The notes: generated by a model not told the origin, from the sequence alone. 64,000 nt of DNA from CAITJF01 sp032654645 (GCA_032654645.1 JAULAW010000005.1:496001-560000), one strand, 5' to 3'. Counted from the first letter of the stretch, positions 8,576 through 17,064 are shown. A program made the numbers and translations.

Positions 8576-9553
8576 TCAACATGAGCCACTGCCGGATTTT
8601 TTCTGCTCGGGCAAGGTTAGCGCAAGTATTCCCAACGCTACAGCAAACCACAGCGTCGCCAGGCGGATCAGCACGGTCGCGGCCACGGCCTGCGGTTGTG
8701 CGACATGGTTCAACATGAGCAATGCAACCATGGTGGCTTCAGCCCCACCGAGGCCGCCTGGAAGAAAGCTGAGCGCACCGACCAGCATGGAAAAGGCGTA
8801 AATGAACAGCGCGGTCGGCAGGGTTATGTCATAGCCGAGAAGATGCATGATGTAGTAGAAAGCCACTCCTTCCGCTCCCCATGCAACCAGCCCGAGCGCG
8901 ATGCCATACAGCAGCACGGGCAGGCGGAAACAGCGTCCGGAATGCAGGATGATTTCGATGCCGTGGGCAACCAGTTTGCCGGCCCGTGCAGGCAACCGGT
9001 TTTGCGCAAAGGCCTCGAGCACTTGCAGCCATTTGCTTTGCTGAAGAACGACCAGGACTGCAAAAATCAGCACGGCAAGAATCGCCACCAGCGGCTTGGC
9101 CTGAGGATAAGTCCACAGGCCGATCGCGACCAGCAGCAGCATGCTGATGAAGTTGGAAAAATGCTCCGAAAAATAGGCCGCCAGGCTTTCCGGATAGGAA
9201 ACCCCATGCTGTTTGAGGAACACGCTGCGGATTGTTTCACCCACCTTGACCGGAAGGACGGTCAGGCCGAACCCGGCAATATAGATGCGCAGACTTTCCG
9301 GGCTATGGACACGGTGGCCGAGCAGTGCGAGGTATTTTTGCCAGCGCACAAAACGCAACCCGTAATTGACCAGCGAAAGCGCGAGTGTAATGGCGATGCC
9401 AATAATACCCACACGCGCAATCGCCGCCACCACTTCCTGCCAGCCGCCCCACAGTGAAAATGCCAGGTATCCAGCCGCGCTCAGCAGCACGACCGACAGC
9501 AGGGCACGGAAACGCCATCCGCTCAGGATAGTATGCGGCTTGTGTTCCGTCAT
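8576..9553 (-). CDS. Flippase-like integral membrane protein (UPF0104 / lysylphosphatidylglycerol-synthase TM family)
   Basis: About 325 aa with seven or eight hydrophobic segments and the family marks GLTVLPVKVGETIRSVFL, YFSEHFSNF and FLPGGLGGAEA. Members include AglD-type and MprF-N-like proteins, several of which are proposed to move lipid-linked sugars or lipids across the membrane. I use the start at 9553 because it makes an ATGA overlap with the upstream UbiA-type gene; an in-frame ATG at 9583 would give a 34-base overlap. It is last in the polyprenyl-phospho-sugar cluster, so flipping or using the lipid-linked pentose is a reasonable guess. Confidence 0.75.
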   Translation of the reverse strand: MTEHKPHTILSGWRFRALLSVVLLSAAGYLAFSLWGGWQEVVAAIARVGIIGIAITLALSLVNYGLRFVRWQKYLALLGHRVHSPESLRIYIAGFGLTVLPVKVGETIRSVFLKQHGVSYPESLAAYFSEHFSNFISMLLLVAIGLWTYPQAKPLVAILAVLIFAVLVVLQQSKWLQVLEAFAQNRLPARAGKLVAHGIEIILHSGRCFRLPVLLYGIALGLVAWGAEGVAFYYIMHLLGYDITLPTALFIYAFSMLVGALSFLPGGLGGAEATMVALLMLNHVAQPQAVAATVLIRLATLWFAVALGILALTLPEQKKSGSGSC

Positions 9554-10422
9554 ATGATCAGCCAGAGGGTCGTAACCAGCCACGCACCGACAACAATGAA
9601 CAAATGCGGGTCGCGCACCAGATCATGCGACGGGTCACCTCCCCGGCTCTGGTGGTGCAGCAGGTAAATGTAGCGGAACACGCCGTACATCACGAAAGGC
9701 ACGGTGTAAATCAGGTTGGATGTACCGTGGATGCGTATGGTGTCCGGATTCATGGTGTAGAGGCTGTAACTCATAATCAGGCCGGCGGCGGTAATCCCGA
9801 TCATCTTGTCCAGCAATACCGGGCTGTAATGTGCCAGCACCTTGCGGTGCGCTGTCTTGTCTTCGGTCAGTGCAATGATTTCTGCACGCCGCTTGGTAAA
9901 ACCAAGAAACAGCGTCACCATCATTCCGCATAGCAGCAGCCATTGCGATGGCGGGATGCCGACCCCAAGCGTACCGGCGAGAATGCGCAACATAAAGCCG
10001 GTGGCGATAATGAATACATCCAGAATCACCACATGCTTGAGCTTGAGAGAATAGGCGATATTCATCAGCGCATAGGCAACAAGGATAATGGCCACAAATT
10101 TCGATGCCCCAAATGCCAGCCCGAAGCCAAGCACGCCGAGTACAACCGCGAGAATGATTGCAGCAGTAATGGATACTTGACCGGATACCAATGGACGCTG
10201 GCTTTTTTTGGGATGATGGCGATCCTGTTCCAGATCAACGATGTCGTTGATGATATAGACGGTGCTGGATACCAAACAGAAAGCAATAAATGCAAGAACT
10301 GCTTGGGTGGTCAGATTGGGATCACGCCAGGCATGGCCGAACAGCAGGCCAGTGAACACGAAAGCATTCTTCACCCACTGGTGGGGGCGCATCAGGCGCA
10401 ATAGGTCAAACAATTTATTCAT
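9550..10422 (-). CDS. UbiA-family decaprenyl-phosphate phosphoribosyltransferase-like protein
   Basis: 290 aa polytopic prenyltransferase-fold protein. Seen: RPHQWVKNAFVF at the N-terminus and the Asp-rich motif NDIVDLEQDRHHPKKSQRPL, the form found in 5-phosphoribosyl-1-pyrophosphate:polyprenyl-phosphate transferases (Rv3806c type) rather than in UbiA or heme O synthases. The predicted reaction attaches phosphoribose from PRPP to a polyprenyl phosphate. The neighbours (HAD phosphatase, SDR and FAD oxidase) supply the following steps, which strongly supports this reading. It overlaps the next gene by ATGA. Confidence 0.85.
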   Translation of the reverse strand: MNKLFDLLRLMRPHQWVKNAFVFTGLLFGHAWRDPNLTTQAVLAFIAFCLVSSTVYIINDIVDLEQDRHHPKKSQRPLVSGQVSITAAIILAVVLGVLGFGLAFGASKFVAIILVAYALMNIAYSLKLKHVVILDVFIIATGFMLRILAGTLGVGIPPSQWLLLCGMMVTLFLGFTKRRAEIIALTEDKTAHRKVLAHYSPVLLDKMIGITAAGLIMSYSLYTMNPDTIRIHGTSNLIYTVPFVMYGVFRYIYLLHHQSRGGDPSHDLVRDPHLFIVVGAWLVTTLWLII

Positions 10423-10429
10423 TTAACGC

Positions 10430-10494
10430 GTAGGGGCATATGGCAATACACCCTGTCACCGGTTATCAAAAGGCGTATTGCCATACGCCCCTAC
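10430..10494. repeat. GTAG-ended palindrome overlapping the 3' end of the HAD gene
   Basis: Left arm 10430-10449 and right arm 10475-10494 are 20-nt inverted repeats with one mismatch (GTAGGGGC...GCAATAC). The right arm lies inside the last codons of the HAD phosphatase gene and encodes its C-terminal tail (NVGAYGN). It could act as a hairpin between two genes of one operon; it has no T-run, so it is not a classical terminator. Confidence 0.85.
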
Positions 10495-11133
10495 ATTTTG
10501 TTCCGACCCGTCAGGCTTGGGAATTTTCCGATAATAGGCATAATCGGCAGCGGACAGCAATTCCTTGTCACCCCGGCTGTCGCCGTAAGCATACAACGTG
10601 TAGCCGCTCCTTGGGCCAAGCAAGGCTTCGAGCCGCCGCACCTTTTCGGCCCCGAAGCAATTCGCTCCCGCCAGTTTGCCGGTGATGCGGCCATCGTTCA
10701 TTGTTTCCAGATGTGTGGCGATGGCATCATCGAAGCCCATCTTACGCGCCCAGGGTTGCACGTAGAGTTCCAGCGAGGCGCTGATCACCACACAGCGATG
10801 GCCCTGCTGCTTGTGCCAGTCCAGTCGTTGCAGCGCCTCGCTGCGCATCAGTGTTGGCAATTCATGTTCCGCAAATTGCGTTGCCTGCCGTTGCAGTTCA
10901 TCAATATGCATCCCGGCCAGGCATCGGATGAATACCCGCTCCTTCGCGATACCATTGTTGATCAAGCCCAGTGCGTAACCCGCCAGCGTCGGCGCCAGGA
11001 CAAGTGCATGGCGCATAACCGCCGGTGCACCAAGCACATACAGCAGGAACGGCAGCAGTGTGTCGCGCCGCGTCAGCGTGCCATCGAAATCGAATGCCGC
11101 GACGACCGGCTTGCCCGCTTCTTCTGCACTCAC
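10456..11133 (-). CDS. HAD-IB phosphatase, candidate 5-phosphoribosyl-polyprenyl-phosphate phosphatase
   Basis: 225 aa. Motif I AFDFDGTLTRRDT, motif II VVISAS, lysine in the GAEKVRRL region, and motif III YAYGDSRGDKELL place it in the phosphoserine-phosphatase-like HAD-IB group. A GTG start at 11133 gives a GTGA overlap with the stop of the upstream SDR. Position between the phosphoribosyltransferase and the DprE1/E2-like genes suggests that it removes the 5-phosphate from the lipid-linked ribose, a role played in mycobacteria by a PAP2-type protein (Rv3807c). The C-terminal tail is encoded by a palindromic repeat and may not be ancestral. Confidence 0.8.
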   Translation of the reverse strand: MSAEEAGKPVVAAFDFDGTLTRRDTLLPFLLYVLGAPAVMRHALVLAPTLAGYALGLINNGIAKERVFIRCLAGMHIDELQRQATQFAEHELPTLMRSEALQRLDWHKQQGHRCVVISASLELYVQPWARKMGFDDAIATHLETMNDGRITGKLAGANCFGAEKVRRLEALLGPRSGYTLYAYGDSRGDKELLSAADYAYYRKIPKPDGSEQNVGAYGNTPFDNR

Positions 11134-11867
11134 AGTTTCAGCCGCTTGAATATGGGTTCCGGGATATGCTGGATGATCAGCATGATGTAGCGCCAGAACC
11201 AGGGCAGATAAACCACATCCGCCGATTTATCCAGGGTGCGCACAATGCGCTCGCCGATAGCTTGCGGGGAGGCGACCAGAAACATTCCGGGCAGTCCGAA
11301 CGTCATGGCGGTATCCACAAACCCCGGCTTGATGGTAATGACCCGCACGCCGCTGGCAAACAGGCGGTTGCGCAGCCCTTGCAGATACAGGCTGAGCGCG
11401 CCTTTCGCGGCGCCGTACACATAGTTGCTCTGCCTGCCACGGTCTCCCGCCACCGAAGAAATGCCGATGATGAAGCCGCGTTTCAGCGGCTCAAAATAAT
11501 TGGCGCAGTGGCTCAGGATGGAGGCTGCCCCGGTGAAGTTGCTTGCAATGACTTTCGCACCCAGCTTGAAATCGCGCGCCGCCTGCTGATCACCGAGGTA
11601 GCCGAAAGCCAGCACCACACCGGAAAGATCCGGCATTGCTTTTATCACGGCTTGCAAGAAGGCTTCATGGGTTTCGGTCGCTTCCGCATCGAACAATCCA
11701 TAATGCACCGCAACGCCATGACGCAGCCGCAAATCCGCAGCGATGCGCCGCAACTCGTCCATGTCGCGCGAGGCCAGATACAAGGCAGCGCCGCGCGCGG
11801 CAAAGGCAGCGGCGGTTGCACGTGCGATGGCGGAGGTGGCCCCCAGGATTAATACGGTTTCGTTCAT
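11130..11867 (-). CDS. Short-chain dehydrogenase, DprE2-like (decaprenylphosphoryl-2-keto-pentose reductase)
   Basis: About 245 aa. N-terminal VLILGATSAIARATAAAFAARGA is an NAD(P)-binding glycine loop; the active site is SSVAGDRGRQSNYVYGAAKGAL (Ser, Tyr and Lys of the SDR family). The long hydrophobic C-terminal part PWFWRYIMLIIQHIPEPIFKRL is characteristic of DprE2-type enzymes acting on lipid substrates. The start at 11867 (MNETVLIL) is preferred; an upstream ATG at 11897 falls in a dispersed repeat. With the DprE1-like oxidase it would epimerise lipid-linked ribose to arabinose. Confidence 0.85.
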   Translation of the reverse strand: MNETVLILGATSAIARATAAAFAARGAALYLASRDMDELRRIAADLRLRHGVAVHYGLFDAEATETHEAFLQAVIKAMPDLSGVVLAFGYLGDQQAARDFKLGAKVIASNFTGAASILSHCANYFEPLKRGFIIGISSVAGDRGRQSNYVYGAAKGALSLYLQGLRNRLFASGVRVITIKPGFVDTAMTFGLPGMFLVASPQAIGERIVRTLDKSADVVYLPWFWRYIMLIIQHIPEPIFKRLKL

Positions 11868-11882
11868 AAGTCCATCAATTCC

Positions 11883-11999
11883 GTCATTCCCGCGCACGCG
11901 GGAATCCAGCGGTTTTATTTAACATGTTTTTGGGCCTTACTCCTCCGCAACGCGGAGGAAATATTTCAATGACTGGATTCCCGCCTGCGCGGGAATGAC
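11883..11999. repeat. Pair of TTCCCGC/GCGGGAA palindromes in inverted orientation
   Basis: Two copies, 11883-11909 (GTCATTCCCGCGCACGCGGG...) and 11971-11999 (...TTCCCGCCTGCGCGGGAATGAC), face each other in the 150-base gap between the DprE1- and DprE2-like genes. The same family occurs at 16996-17064, 45763-45850 and, half-preserved, at 51931-51950. Confidence 0.85.
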
Positions 12000-12017
12000 A
12001 AATTTTTCGAGGCACGC

Positions 12018-13373
12018 TCATTTTGTATTACCCCCAATTTCCAACCGCCGCGACAAGCTGGAACTGAATCTGTTTTGCGGATCGACCGCATTCTTGATCC
12101 TGAGCCATTCGCCATAGCGCGGATACATGGCGCGAAACGATTCTGCGGAAAGCCGCGCATCCTTGGCGAGATACACACGCCCGCCGTGCCGTAAAACAAT
12201 TTCATCCAGTTTGTCCAGCAACACAAACAACCCTTCATCGCGGATCGGCAAATCCAGCGCCAGGGTATAACCCGCCATGGGAAATGACAGCAGTCCCCTG
12301 CCCTGTGCGCCGAAGCGCTTCAGCACCGCAAGAAAGGATGGCCGGCGGCTGCTGGACAGCTCCTCCAGCAAGGCCTTGATGCCCTCGAATGCAGCCGCTT
12401 CCGGAATCACGCACTGGTATTGCACGAAACCGCGCTTGCCATACATGCGGTTCCACTGGCCGATGGCATCCAGCGGATAAAAATACGGATCGTAGCCAGC
12501 CAGGAACGGCTGCTGTTTTTTGCCTTCATGCCGGTAATAGAGTGCGTTGAATGCGCCGATGCTCAACGGGTTCAGCGCCCACGCTGGAAAACTGAACGGC
12601 ACCGGGCGTCCGCGCTTCGGCTTGGCGGCAAGCGCATTGTCAAAACCGGCTGGCAATTCTTCCACGACTGCATGGTGGCCGCACATGGCGATGCCGCGCC
12701 CAAGTTGGCCGCCGCTGGCCATGCTGTCTATCCACGCGACGGTATAGCGGTCATCAATAGTTGCATCCTGCATCAGGCGGAACAATTGTTCGAGGTTACC
12801 GGCGACATGGTGCCGCACCATCATGTAAGCGCTGGTTATCGGAATGAGCTTGAGCGTCACTTCGCCGATGATGCCGGTCAGCCCCATGCCGCCCACCGTG
12901 GCCCAGAACAGTTCCGAATTTTCAGCCGGAGAACACGCCACGTGGCTGTCATCTGCCAGTATCAGTTCGACGCCGAGAACATGGTCACCGAAGGAGCCAT
13001 CATGATGGTGATTCTTACCATGCACATCCGCCGCCACGCAGCCGCCCAATGAAACGAATTTCGTGCCGGGCGTAACCGGCAGGAACCAGCCCTGCGGAAC
13101 TATCACCTCCAGGATTTCCGCCAGCGTCACCCCGGACTCTACGCGCAGAACGCCGTGCACCGCATCGAATTCCAGCAAGCGGTTGACGCGCTCGGTCAGC
13201 AGCACGCGACCATTCTCATTCAGCGCCGCATCGCCATAACTGCGCCCCTGCCCACGCGCAATCACGCGGGCCGGATCGGAACGAAGATCGGCGTAGCGCT
13301 CCGGACGCTCCAGCTCGCAGGATTGCACCGGGTACCGTCCCCAGCCGGAGAGCGGGGTAACTAGCGTAGCCAT
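12018..13373 (-). CDS. FAD-linked oxidase, DprE1-like (decaprenylphosphoryl-beta-D-ribose 2-epimerase subunit)
   Basis: 451 aa VAO/PCMH-type flavoprotein. Seen: ARGQGRSYGDAAL, PVTPGTKFVSLGGCVAADVHGKNHHHDGSFG and ELFWATVGGMGLTGIIG, all matching the DprE1 pattern including the His of HGKNHH. The C-terminal YLAKDARLSAESFRAMYPR retains the catalytic lysine of the family (Lys418 in Mycobacterium by recall). At the position of the mycobacterial benzothiazinone-target cysteine (CVDFP) this protein has alanine (LALDLP). It starts directly after the stop of the glycosyltransferase gene with no gap. Predicted to oxidise lipid-linked ribose at C2, the first half of the epimerisation. Confidence 0.88.
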   Translation of the reverse strand: MATLVTPLSGWGRYPVQSCELERPERYADLRSDPARVIARGQGRSYGDAALNENGRVLLTERVNRLLEFDAVHGVLRVESGVTLAEILEVIVPQGWFLPVTPGTKFVSLGGCVAADVHGKNHHHDGSFGDHVLGVELILADDSHVACSPAENSELFWATVGGMGLTGIIGEVTLKLIPITSAYMMVRHHVAGNLEQLFRLMQDATIDDRYTVAWIDSMASGGQLGRGIAMCGHHAVVEELPAGFDNALAAKPKRGRPVPFSFPAWALNPLSIGAFNALYYRHEGKKQQPFLAGYDPYFYPLDAIGQWNRMYGKRGFVQYQCVIPEAAAFEGIKALLEELSSSRRPSFLAVLKRFGAQGRGLLSFPMAGYTLALDLPIRDEGLFVLLDKLDEIVLRHGGRVYLAKDARLSAESFRAMYPRYGEWLRIKNAVDPQNRFSSSLSRRLEIGGNTK

Positions 13374-14918
13374 TTAACGCGCTTCCCCGGAAGAAGATAT
13401 TTGGGGAAAATATTTTTCGCAAAAATAACAGGGCGCATGCGGGAGATAGTCCGGGATTTTGTAGTATTTTTCCTTGATCGGTTTGAGCACGTATTCTTTG
13501 TAACTGGCGTAATCGAAGCCATAACCTAGCACGAAATAAAAAGTAACGCCGCGTAAGTCGAACTGCCTGCTTTCCACTCTCCGGAAATAGGGAGCGTATT
13601 GCGTCAAGTCAGGGGCTGATTTTTTCAGTATCAAGATATTGCGCCCACCGAACGGGCGGAAGTCGGTAATGATGTCATCCTGCCGCGCATAATGTGAGCC
13701 TTCACCGAACACGAAGAAATCTTTGCCGTAATGGTAGGAAATGATGGCGGCAGGCGTATAGCCATCTGCGGCGAGCAGGAATTGCTGCTGCTCATAGGGG
13801 CGGATTTTTTCGACAATCTCATCGTTCTTGAACATGAACACGATGCCGTCGTACAGCTTGTGATGTTTCCATGTTTCCATCGGCAAAACCGCGATGACAG
13901 CGATTGCCGCAAGATGCGCAATGCTGAACCACACCATGAACTTGAGTGCCTTGAGCAACTCCTCGCGTGACAGGAACAGGTGCAGCAACAAATAAAGGAA
14001 TGGATAGAACGCCAGCACCCAGTGCAGGCCTATGACTTTTTTCAGCGACAGCAGCGCAAAGACAGCCATCGGCAGCAAAAACAGGTATGCAAACAACCGG
14101 AAGTTGTCGCGTTTGATTTTTTGCCTGAACTCCGCGTGGCGCCTGTACAGATAGTAGATGACCGGCGGCGTCATCAAATAAACCTGGGTGCCGAGAAAAA
14201 TGGCGACCTTGCCCAGGGACCACTGCTCACCCTCGTTGCGGGTGTAAATATTGAACAGAATGTTGTCCCAGCAATGGGTGTAATTCCAGTAGAGATTGAG
14301 CAACGCGAACGGCACGACAGCCAAAAAAAGCACGATGAAACCCTGCGTTTTTTGCCTGCTCCTGGCGGAAAAAATCAAATACGCCAGATAACCCAATCCC
14401 AGCAGCACGGCAAAATATTTCGACAGGAAAGCCATGCCCAGAAAGGCGCCAGATAAGCCATGCCAGGCCAGGCTATTTTTTTGCAGCGCCTTGAACAGGC
14501 AGGCCGCAGATAAAAACACGAACAGGATGAGCATGGTGTCCGTCGTGACCAGCACATTCAGAATATTGAGCGGTGAAATCAGGAACAGGATCGCGACCAG
14601 CGCAGCTTTGGTTTCGTCATGCGGCTTAAGCAGATGATAAATGCCGATGCCGATCAGCGTGGCAAGCAGGATGGCGGGAAGGCGCAGGATGACTTCAGAA
14701 CTGCCCAGTTGCAGCATCAAGTGAAGAAGCCAACCGGCCATCGGCGGATGGTCGTAATAGCCGAAATCCGGATGCTTTGCCCAGACGATAAAATAGGCTT
14801 CGTCGCCCGACATCGGAAGAACATAAGCGAGGACAAGCTTGATAGCAAGCGTCGCCAGCAATGCAAATTTGAATGCGACCTTCGGGCTCAAGGGCACCTT
14901 TATAAATCCAGATTTCAT
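13374..14918 (-). CDS. GT39/GT-C family integral membrane glycosyltransferase
   Basis: About 514 aa. A first membrane segment is followed by SGDEAYFIVWAKHPDFGYYDHPPMAGW, the acidic first-loop motif of PMT/ArnT-like GT-C enzymes that use polyprenyl-phosphate sugars as donors. About ten more hydrophobic segments and a soluble C-terminal part follow. Being first in the cluster, it is the likely user of lipid-linked arabinose, adding it to a glycan, lipid or pilin; the acceptor is unknown. The start at 14918 (MKSGFIKV) avoids a 26-base overlap with selD, but the first nine codons lie in a fragment of a MITE-like repeat (14892-14929), so the native start may have been replaced. Confidence 0.8.
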   Translation of the reverse strand: MKSGFIKVPLSPKVAFKFALLATLAIKLVLAYVLPMSGDEAYFIVWAKHPDFGYYDHPPMAGWLLHLMLQLGSSEVILRLPAILLATLIGIGIYHLLKPHDETKAALVAILFLISPLNILNVLVTTDTMLILFVFLSAACLFKALQKNSLAWHGLSGAFLGMAFLSKYFAVLLGLGYLAYLIFSARSRQKTQGFIVLFLAVVPFALLNLYWNYTHCWDNILFNIYTRNEGEQWSLGKVAIFLGTQVYLMTPPVIYYLYRRHAEFRQKIKRDNFRLFAYLFLLPMAVFALLSLKKVIGLHWVLAFYPFLYLLLHLFLSREELLKALKFMVWFSIAHLAAIAVIAVLPMETWKHHKLYDGIVFMFKNDEIVEKIRPYEQQQFLLAADGYTPAAIISYHYGKDFFVFGEGSHYARQDDIITDFRPFGGRNILILKKSAPDLTQYAPYFRRVESRQFDLRGVTFYFVLGYGFDYASYKEYVLKPIKEKYYKIPDYLPHAPCYFCEKYFPQISSSGEAR

Positions 14919-14929
14919 CCCAACTGCTG
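14892..14929. repeat. Fragment of the vapC-type MITE
   Basis: 38 bases match the left end of the 141-bp element at 30438-30475 with three mismatches; the last 20 bases are identical (AGATTTCATCCCAACTGCTG). The rest of the element is missing here. The glycosyltransferase start codon (14916-14918) lies inside it. Confidence 0.8.
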
Positions 14930-14967
14930 AATTTCTGGAAATGTCCGCATTATTCCGGCCTCCTGCA

Positions 14968-16020
14968 TCAACGGACAAGCACCCGCGCCGCACCCGCGCG
15001 CAACTGGCCGATTATCGCGGCATGGGAAAATCCCTCGCTGTGCAGGCGCTGCACAATGCCCTGCGCCGCATCACTGCCACAGGCGATCAGCAAGCCGCCG
15101 CTGGTTTGCGGATCGGTCAGCAGGTCGCGCTGCCAATCATCCATGCCCGGCGCGAGTTCCACTGCATCACTATAGCTTTGCCAGTTGAGTCTGGATGCAC
15201 CGGTGACAAAGCCCTGTTGCGCCAGTTGCCGTGCGCTGGTCAACAATGGCAGGCGCGCAAACCCGATTTCCGCAGCCAGTTGCGAGCCACGGCATATCCC
15301 CAGCAGATGGCCGAGCAAACCGAAGCCGGTCACATCGGTCATGGCATGGACTGAGCCCATTCCCGCCAGCCAACCTCCGGGGGTATTCAATTGCGTGGTG
15401 CTGTGCAGCATTTCGGCATAACCGTCCGCATCCAGTTTCTGTTTTTTCAACGCTGCACTCAGGATGCCCACACCCAGGCCTTTGGCGAGAATCAGCATGT
15501 CGCCGTCACGCGCCTGGTTGTTGCGCTTGATCTGTGCCGGATGCACCACACCCAGCGCGGCCAACCCGTAGATCGGCTCCGGCGCATCAATGGAATGTCC
15601 GCCCGCTATGGGTATGCCCGCTTGTGCGCACGCCGCCGCACCGCCCGCCAAAATTTGCTGAATGGTTTCCAGCGGCAGGATGTTGATGGGCATACCGACG
15701 ATAGCCAACGCCAGGATAGGTTTGCCGCCCATGGCATACACATCGGACAGCGCATTGGTGGCGGCGATGCGCCCGAAATCAAACGCATCGTCCACGATGG
15801 GCATGAAGAAATCGGTGGTGGCCACGATGGCCTGCTCATCGTTCAGCTTGTACACCGCCGCATCGTCGCCGCTCTCGATGCCCACCAGCAGGTCGGGAAA
15901 GGCCTGCGCCAGCGGAACTCCAGCTTGCGGCAAGGCGGCCAGCAAATCGCGCAGCGCGGCGGGATCAATCTTGCAGCCGCAGCCGCCGCCGTGCGAAAGT
16001 TCGGTAAGACGTACACTCAT
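14968..16020 (-). CDS. selD: Selenide, water dikinase (selenophosphate synthetase)
   Basis: 350 aa. Makes selenophosphate from selenide and ATP. The N-terminal HGGGCGCK carries the catalytic Cys (residue 14) and Lys (17), equivalent to Cys17 and Lys20 of E. coli SelD; it is a Cys form, not a selenocysteine form. GHSIDAPEPIYG and DVTGFGLLGH are further family blocks. The ATG overlaps the stop of the upstream protease gene (ATGA). The matching user of selenophosphate in this window is mnmH at 39074-40159; no selA or selB is seen here. Confidence 0.95.
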   Translation of the reverse strand: MSVRLTELSHGGGCGCKIDPAALRDLLAALPQAGVPLAQAFPDLLVGIESGDDAAVYKLNDEQAIVATTDFFMPIVDDAFDFGRIAATNALSDVYAMGGKPILALAIVGMPINILPLETIQQILAGGAAACAQAGIPIAGGHSIDAPEPIYGLAALGVVHPAQIKRNNQARDGDMLILAKGLGVGILSAALKKQKLDADGYAEMLHSTTQLNTPGGWLAGMGSVHAMTDVTGFGLLGHLLGICRGSQLAAEIGFARLPLLTSARQLAQQGFVTGASRLNWQSYSDAVELAPGMDDWQRDLLTDPQTSGGLLIACGSDAAQGIVQRLHSEGFSHAAIIGQLRAGAARVLVR

Positions 16021-16973
16021 CAGCGCAAACTCACTCCATTCGCCTGCGAATTGAATCCCGGCAGTGCGCTCGCCACCCCCGCACCAAAGCGCCTGGCCAG
16101 CCGGTCGGCAATGCCCTCATGGGTGGTGAAGTCAACAATATCCTCGGCCTTGATCACGTCGCGCGCCACGCTTTCCACGCTGCCCATCTCATCCGCCAGG
16201 CCCAGCTCGATGCTCTTCTGCCCGGTCCAGATCAACCCGCTGAACATATCCGCCGTTTCTTTCAGGCGCTTGCCTTGACCCTGCTTGACCACATCTATGA
16301 ACTGCTGGTGAATTTCGTCAAGCATCTGTTTGACAAATTCACGATGGCGCGGATTGACCGGCGAGAACGGATCCATGAAACCTTTATTCTCACCCGCAGT
16401 CAGCAGGCGGCGCTCCACGCCAAGTTTTTCCATCGCGCCGGTAAACCCGAAACCGTCCATCAGCACGCCTATGGAACCCACCATGCTGGCCTTGTTCACA
16501 AAAATCTTGTCCGCCGCCGCCGCCACGTAATAACCGCCGGAAGCACACATATCCTCGACTACCACATACAAAGGAACCTTCGGATACTTGGTGCGCAAGC
16601 GGCGGATTTCATCGTTGATATACCCGGCCTGCACCGGGCTGCCGCCGGGGCTGTTGATGCGCAGGATGACCCCCTGCGTTTTCTTGTCCTTGAACGCATC
16701 CTGCAAACTGGAAATAATGTTGTCGGCGCTGGCGGGGCTATTCGACGCGATCACGCCATCCATTTCCACCAGTGCAGTGTGCTTGCCCCCCAGCGGCGTT
16801 TCCGCCTTGCCGCCTATCCAACCCACGGCCAGGAACAGCACGATGAACAGGTAGGCAAACATCAGCGTCTTGAAAAAGATGCCCCAGTGGCGCACCCGGC
16901 GCTGCTCCTGAATAGCCGACATGGCGAGCTTCTCCAGCACGCCGCGTTCCCAGTTGTTATTTTGTTCGGACAT
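16020..16973 (-). CDS. sppA: Signal peptide peptidase SppA-like, S49 family (short form)
   Basis: 317 aa. An N-terminal membrane anchor (residues 32-53) is followed by a single S49 domain: INSPGGSP (109-113), catalytic Ser145 in CASGGYY and Lys197 in GENKGFMDPF; the 52-residue spacing equals that of Bacillus SppA (Ser147/Lys199). It degrades cleaved signal peptides in the membrane. The start at 16973 is preferred because GGGAGG lies just upstream; the longer frame to 17000 runs into a palindromic repeat. Confidence 0.92.
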   Translation of the reverse strand: MSEQNNNWERGVLEKLAMSAIQEQRRVRHWGIFFKTLMFAYLFIVLFLAVGWIGGKAETPLGGKHTALVEMDGVIASNSPASADNIISSLQDAFKDKKTQGVILRINSPGGSPVQAGYINDEIRRLRTKYPKVPLYVVVEDMCASGGYYVAAAADKIFVNKASMVGSIGVLMDGFGFTGAMEKLGVERRLLTAGENKGFMDPFSPVNPRHREFVKQMLDEIHQQFIDVVKQGQGKRLKETADMFSGLIWTGQKSIELGLADEMGSVESVARDVIKAEDIVDFTTHEGIADRLARRFGAGVASALPGFNSQANGVSLR

Positions 16974-16995
16974 GAAACCTCCCTCAAATTCCGCC

Positions 16996-17064
16996 GTCAT
17001 TCCGGCGAAGGCCGGAATCCAGTCTAATCAAAATCGGCTATATTCCCGCCTTCGCGGGAATGAC
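16996..17064. repeat. Two TTCC(C/G)GC palindromes in the sppA-gph gap
   Basis: 16996-17023 (GTCATTCCGGCGAAGGCCGG...) and 17042-17064 (ATTCCCGCCTTCGCGGGAAT) are two short hairpins in opposite orientation, belonging to the same dispersed family as 11883-11999. Confidence 0.8.

Noticed and set aside
7530..9457. Open frames of 250-280 codons on the plus strand opposite the oxidoreductase and flippase-like genes
   Set aside because: His/Arg/Gln-rich shadow translations without family motifs; the minus-strand genes show clear domains.
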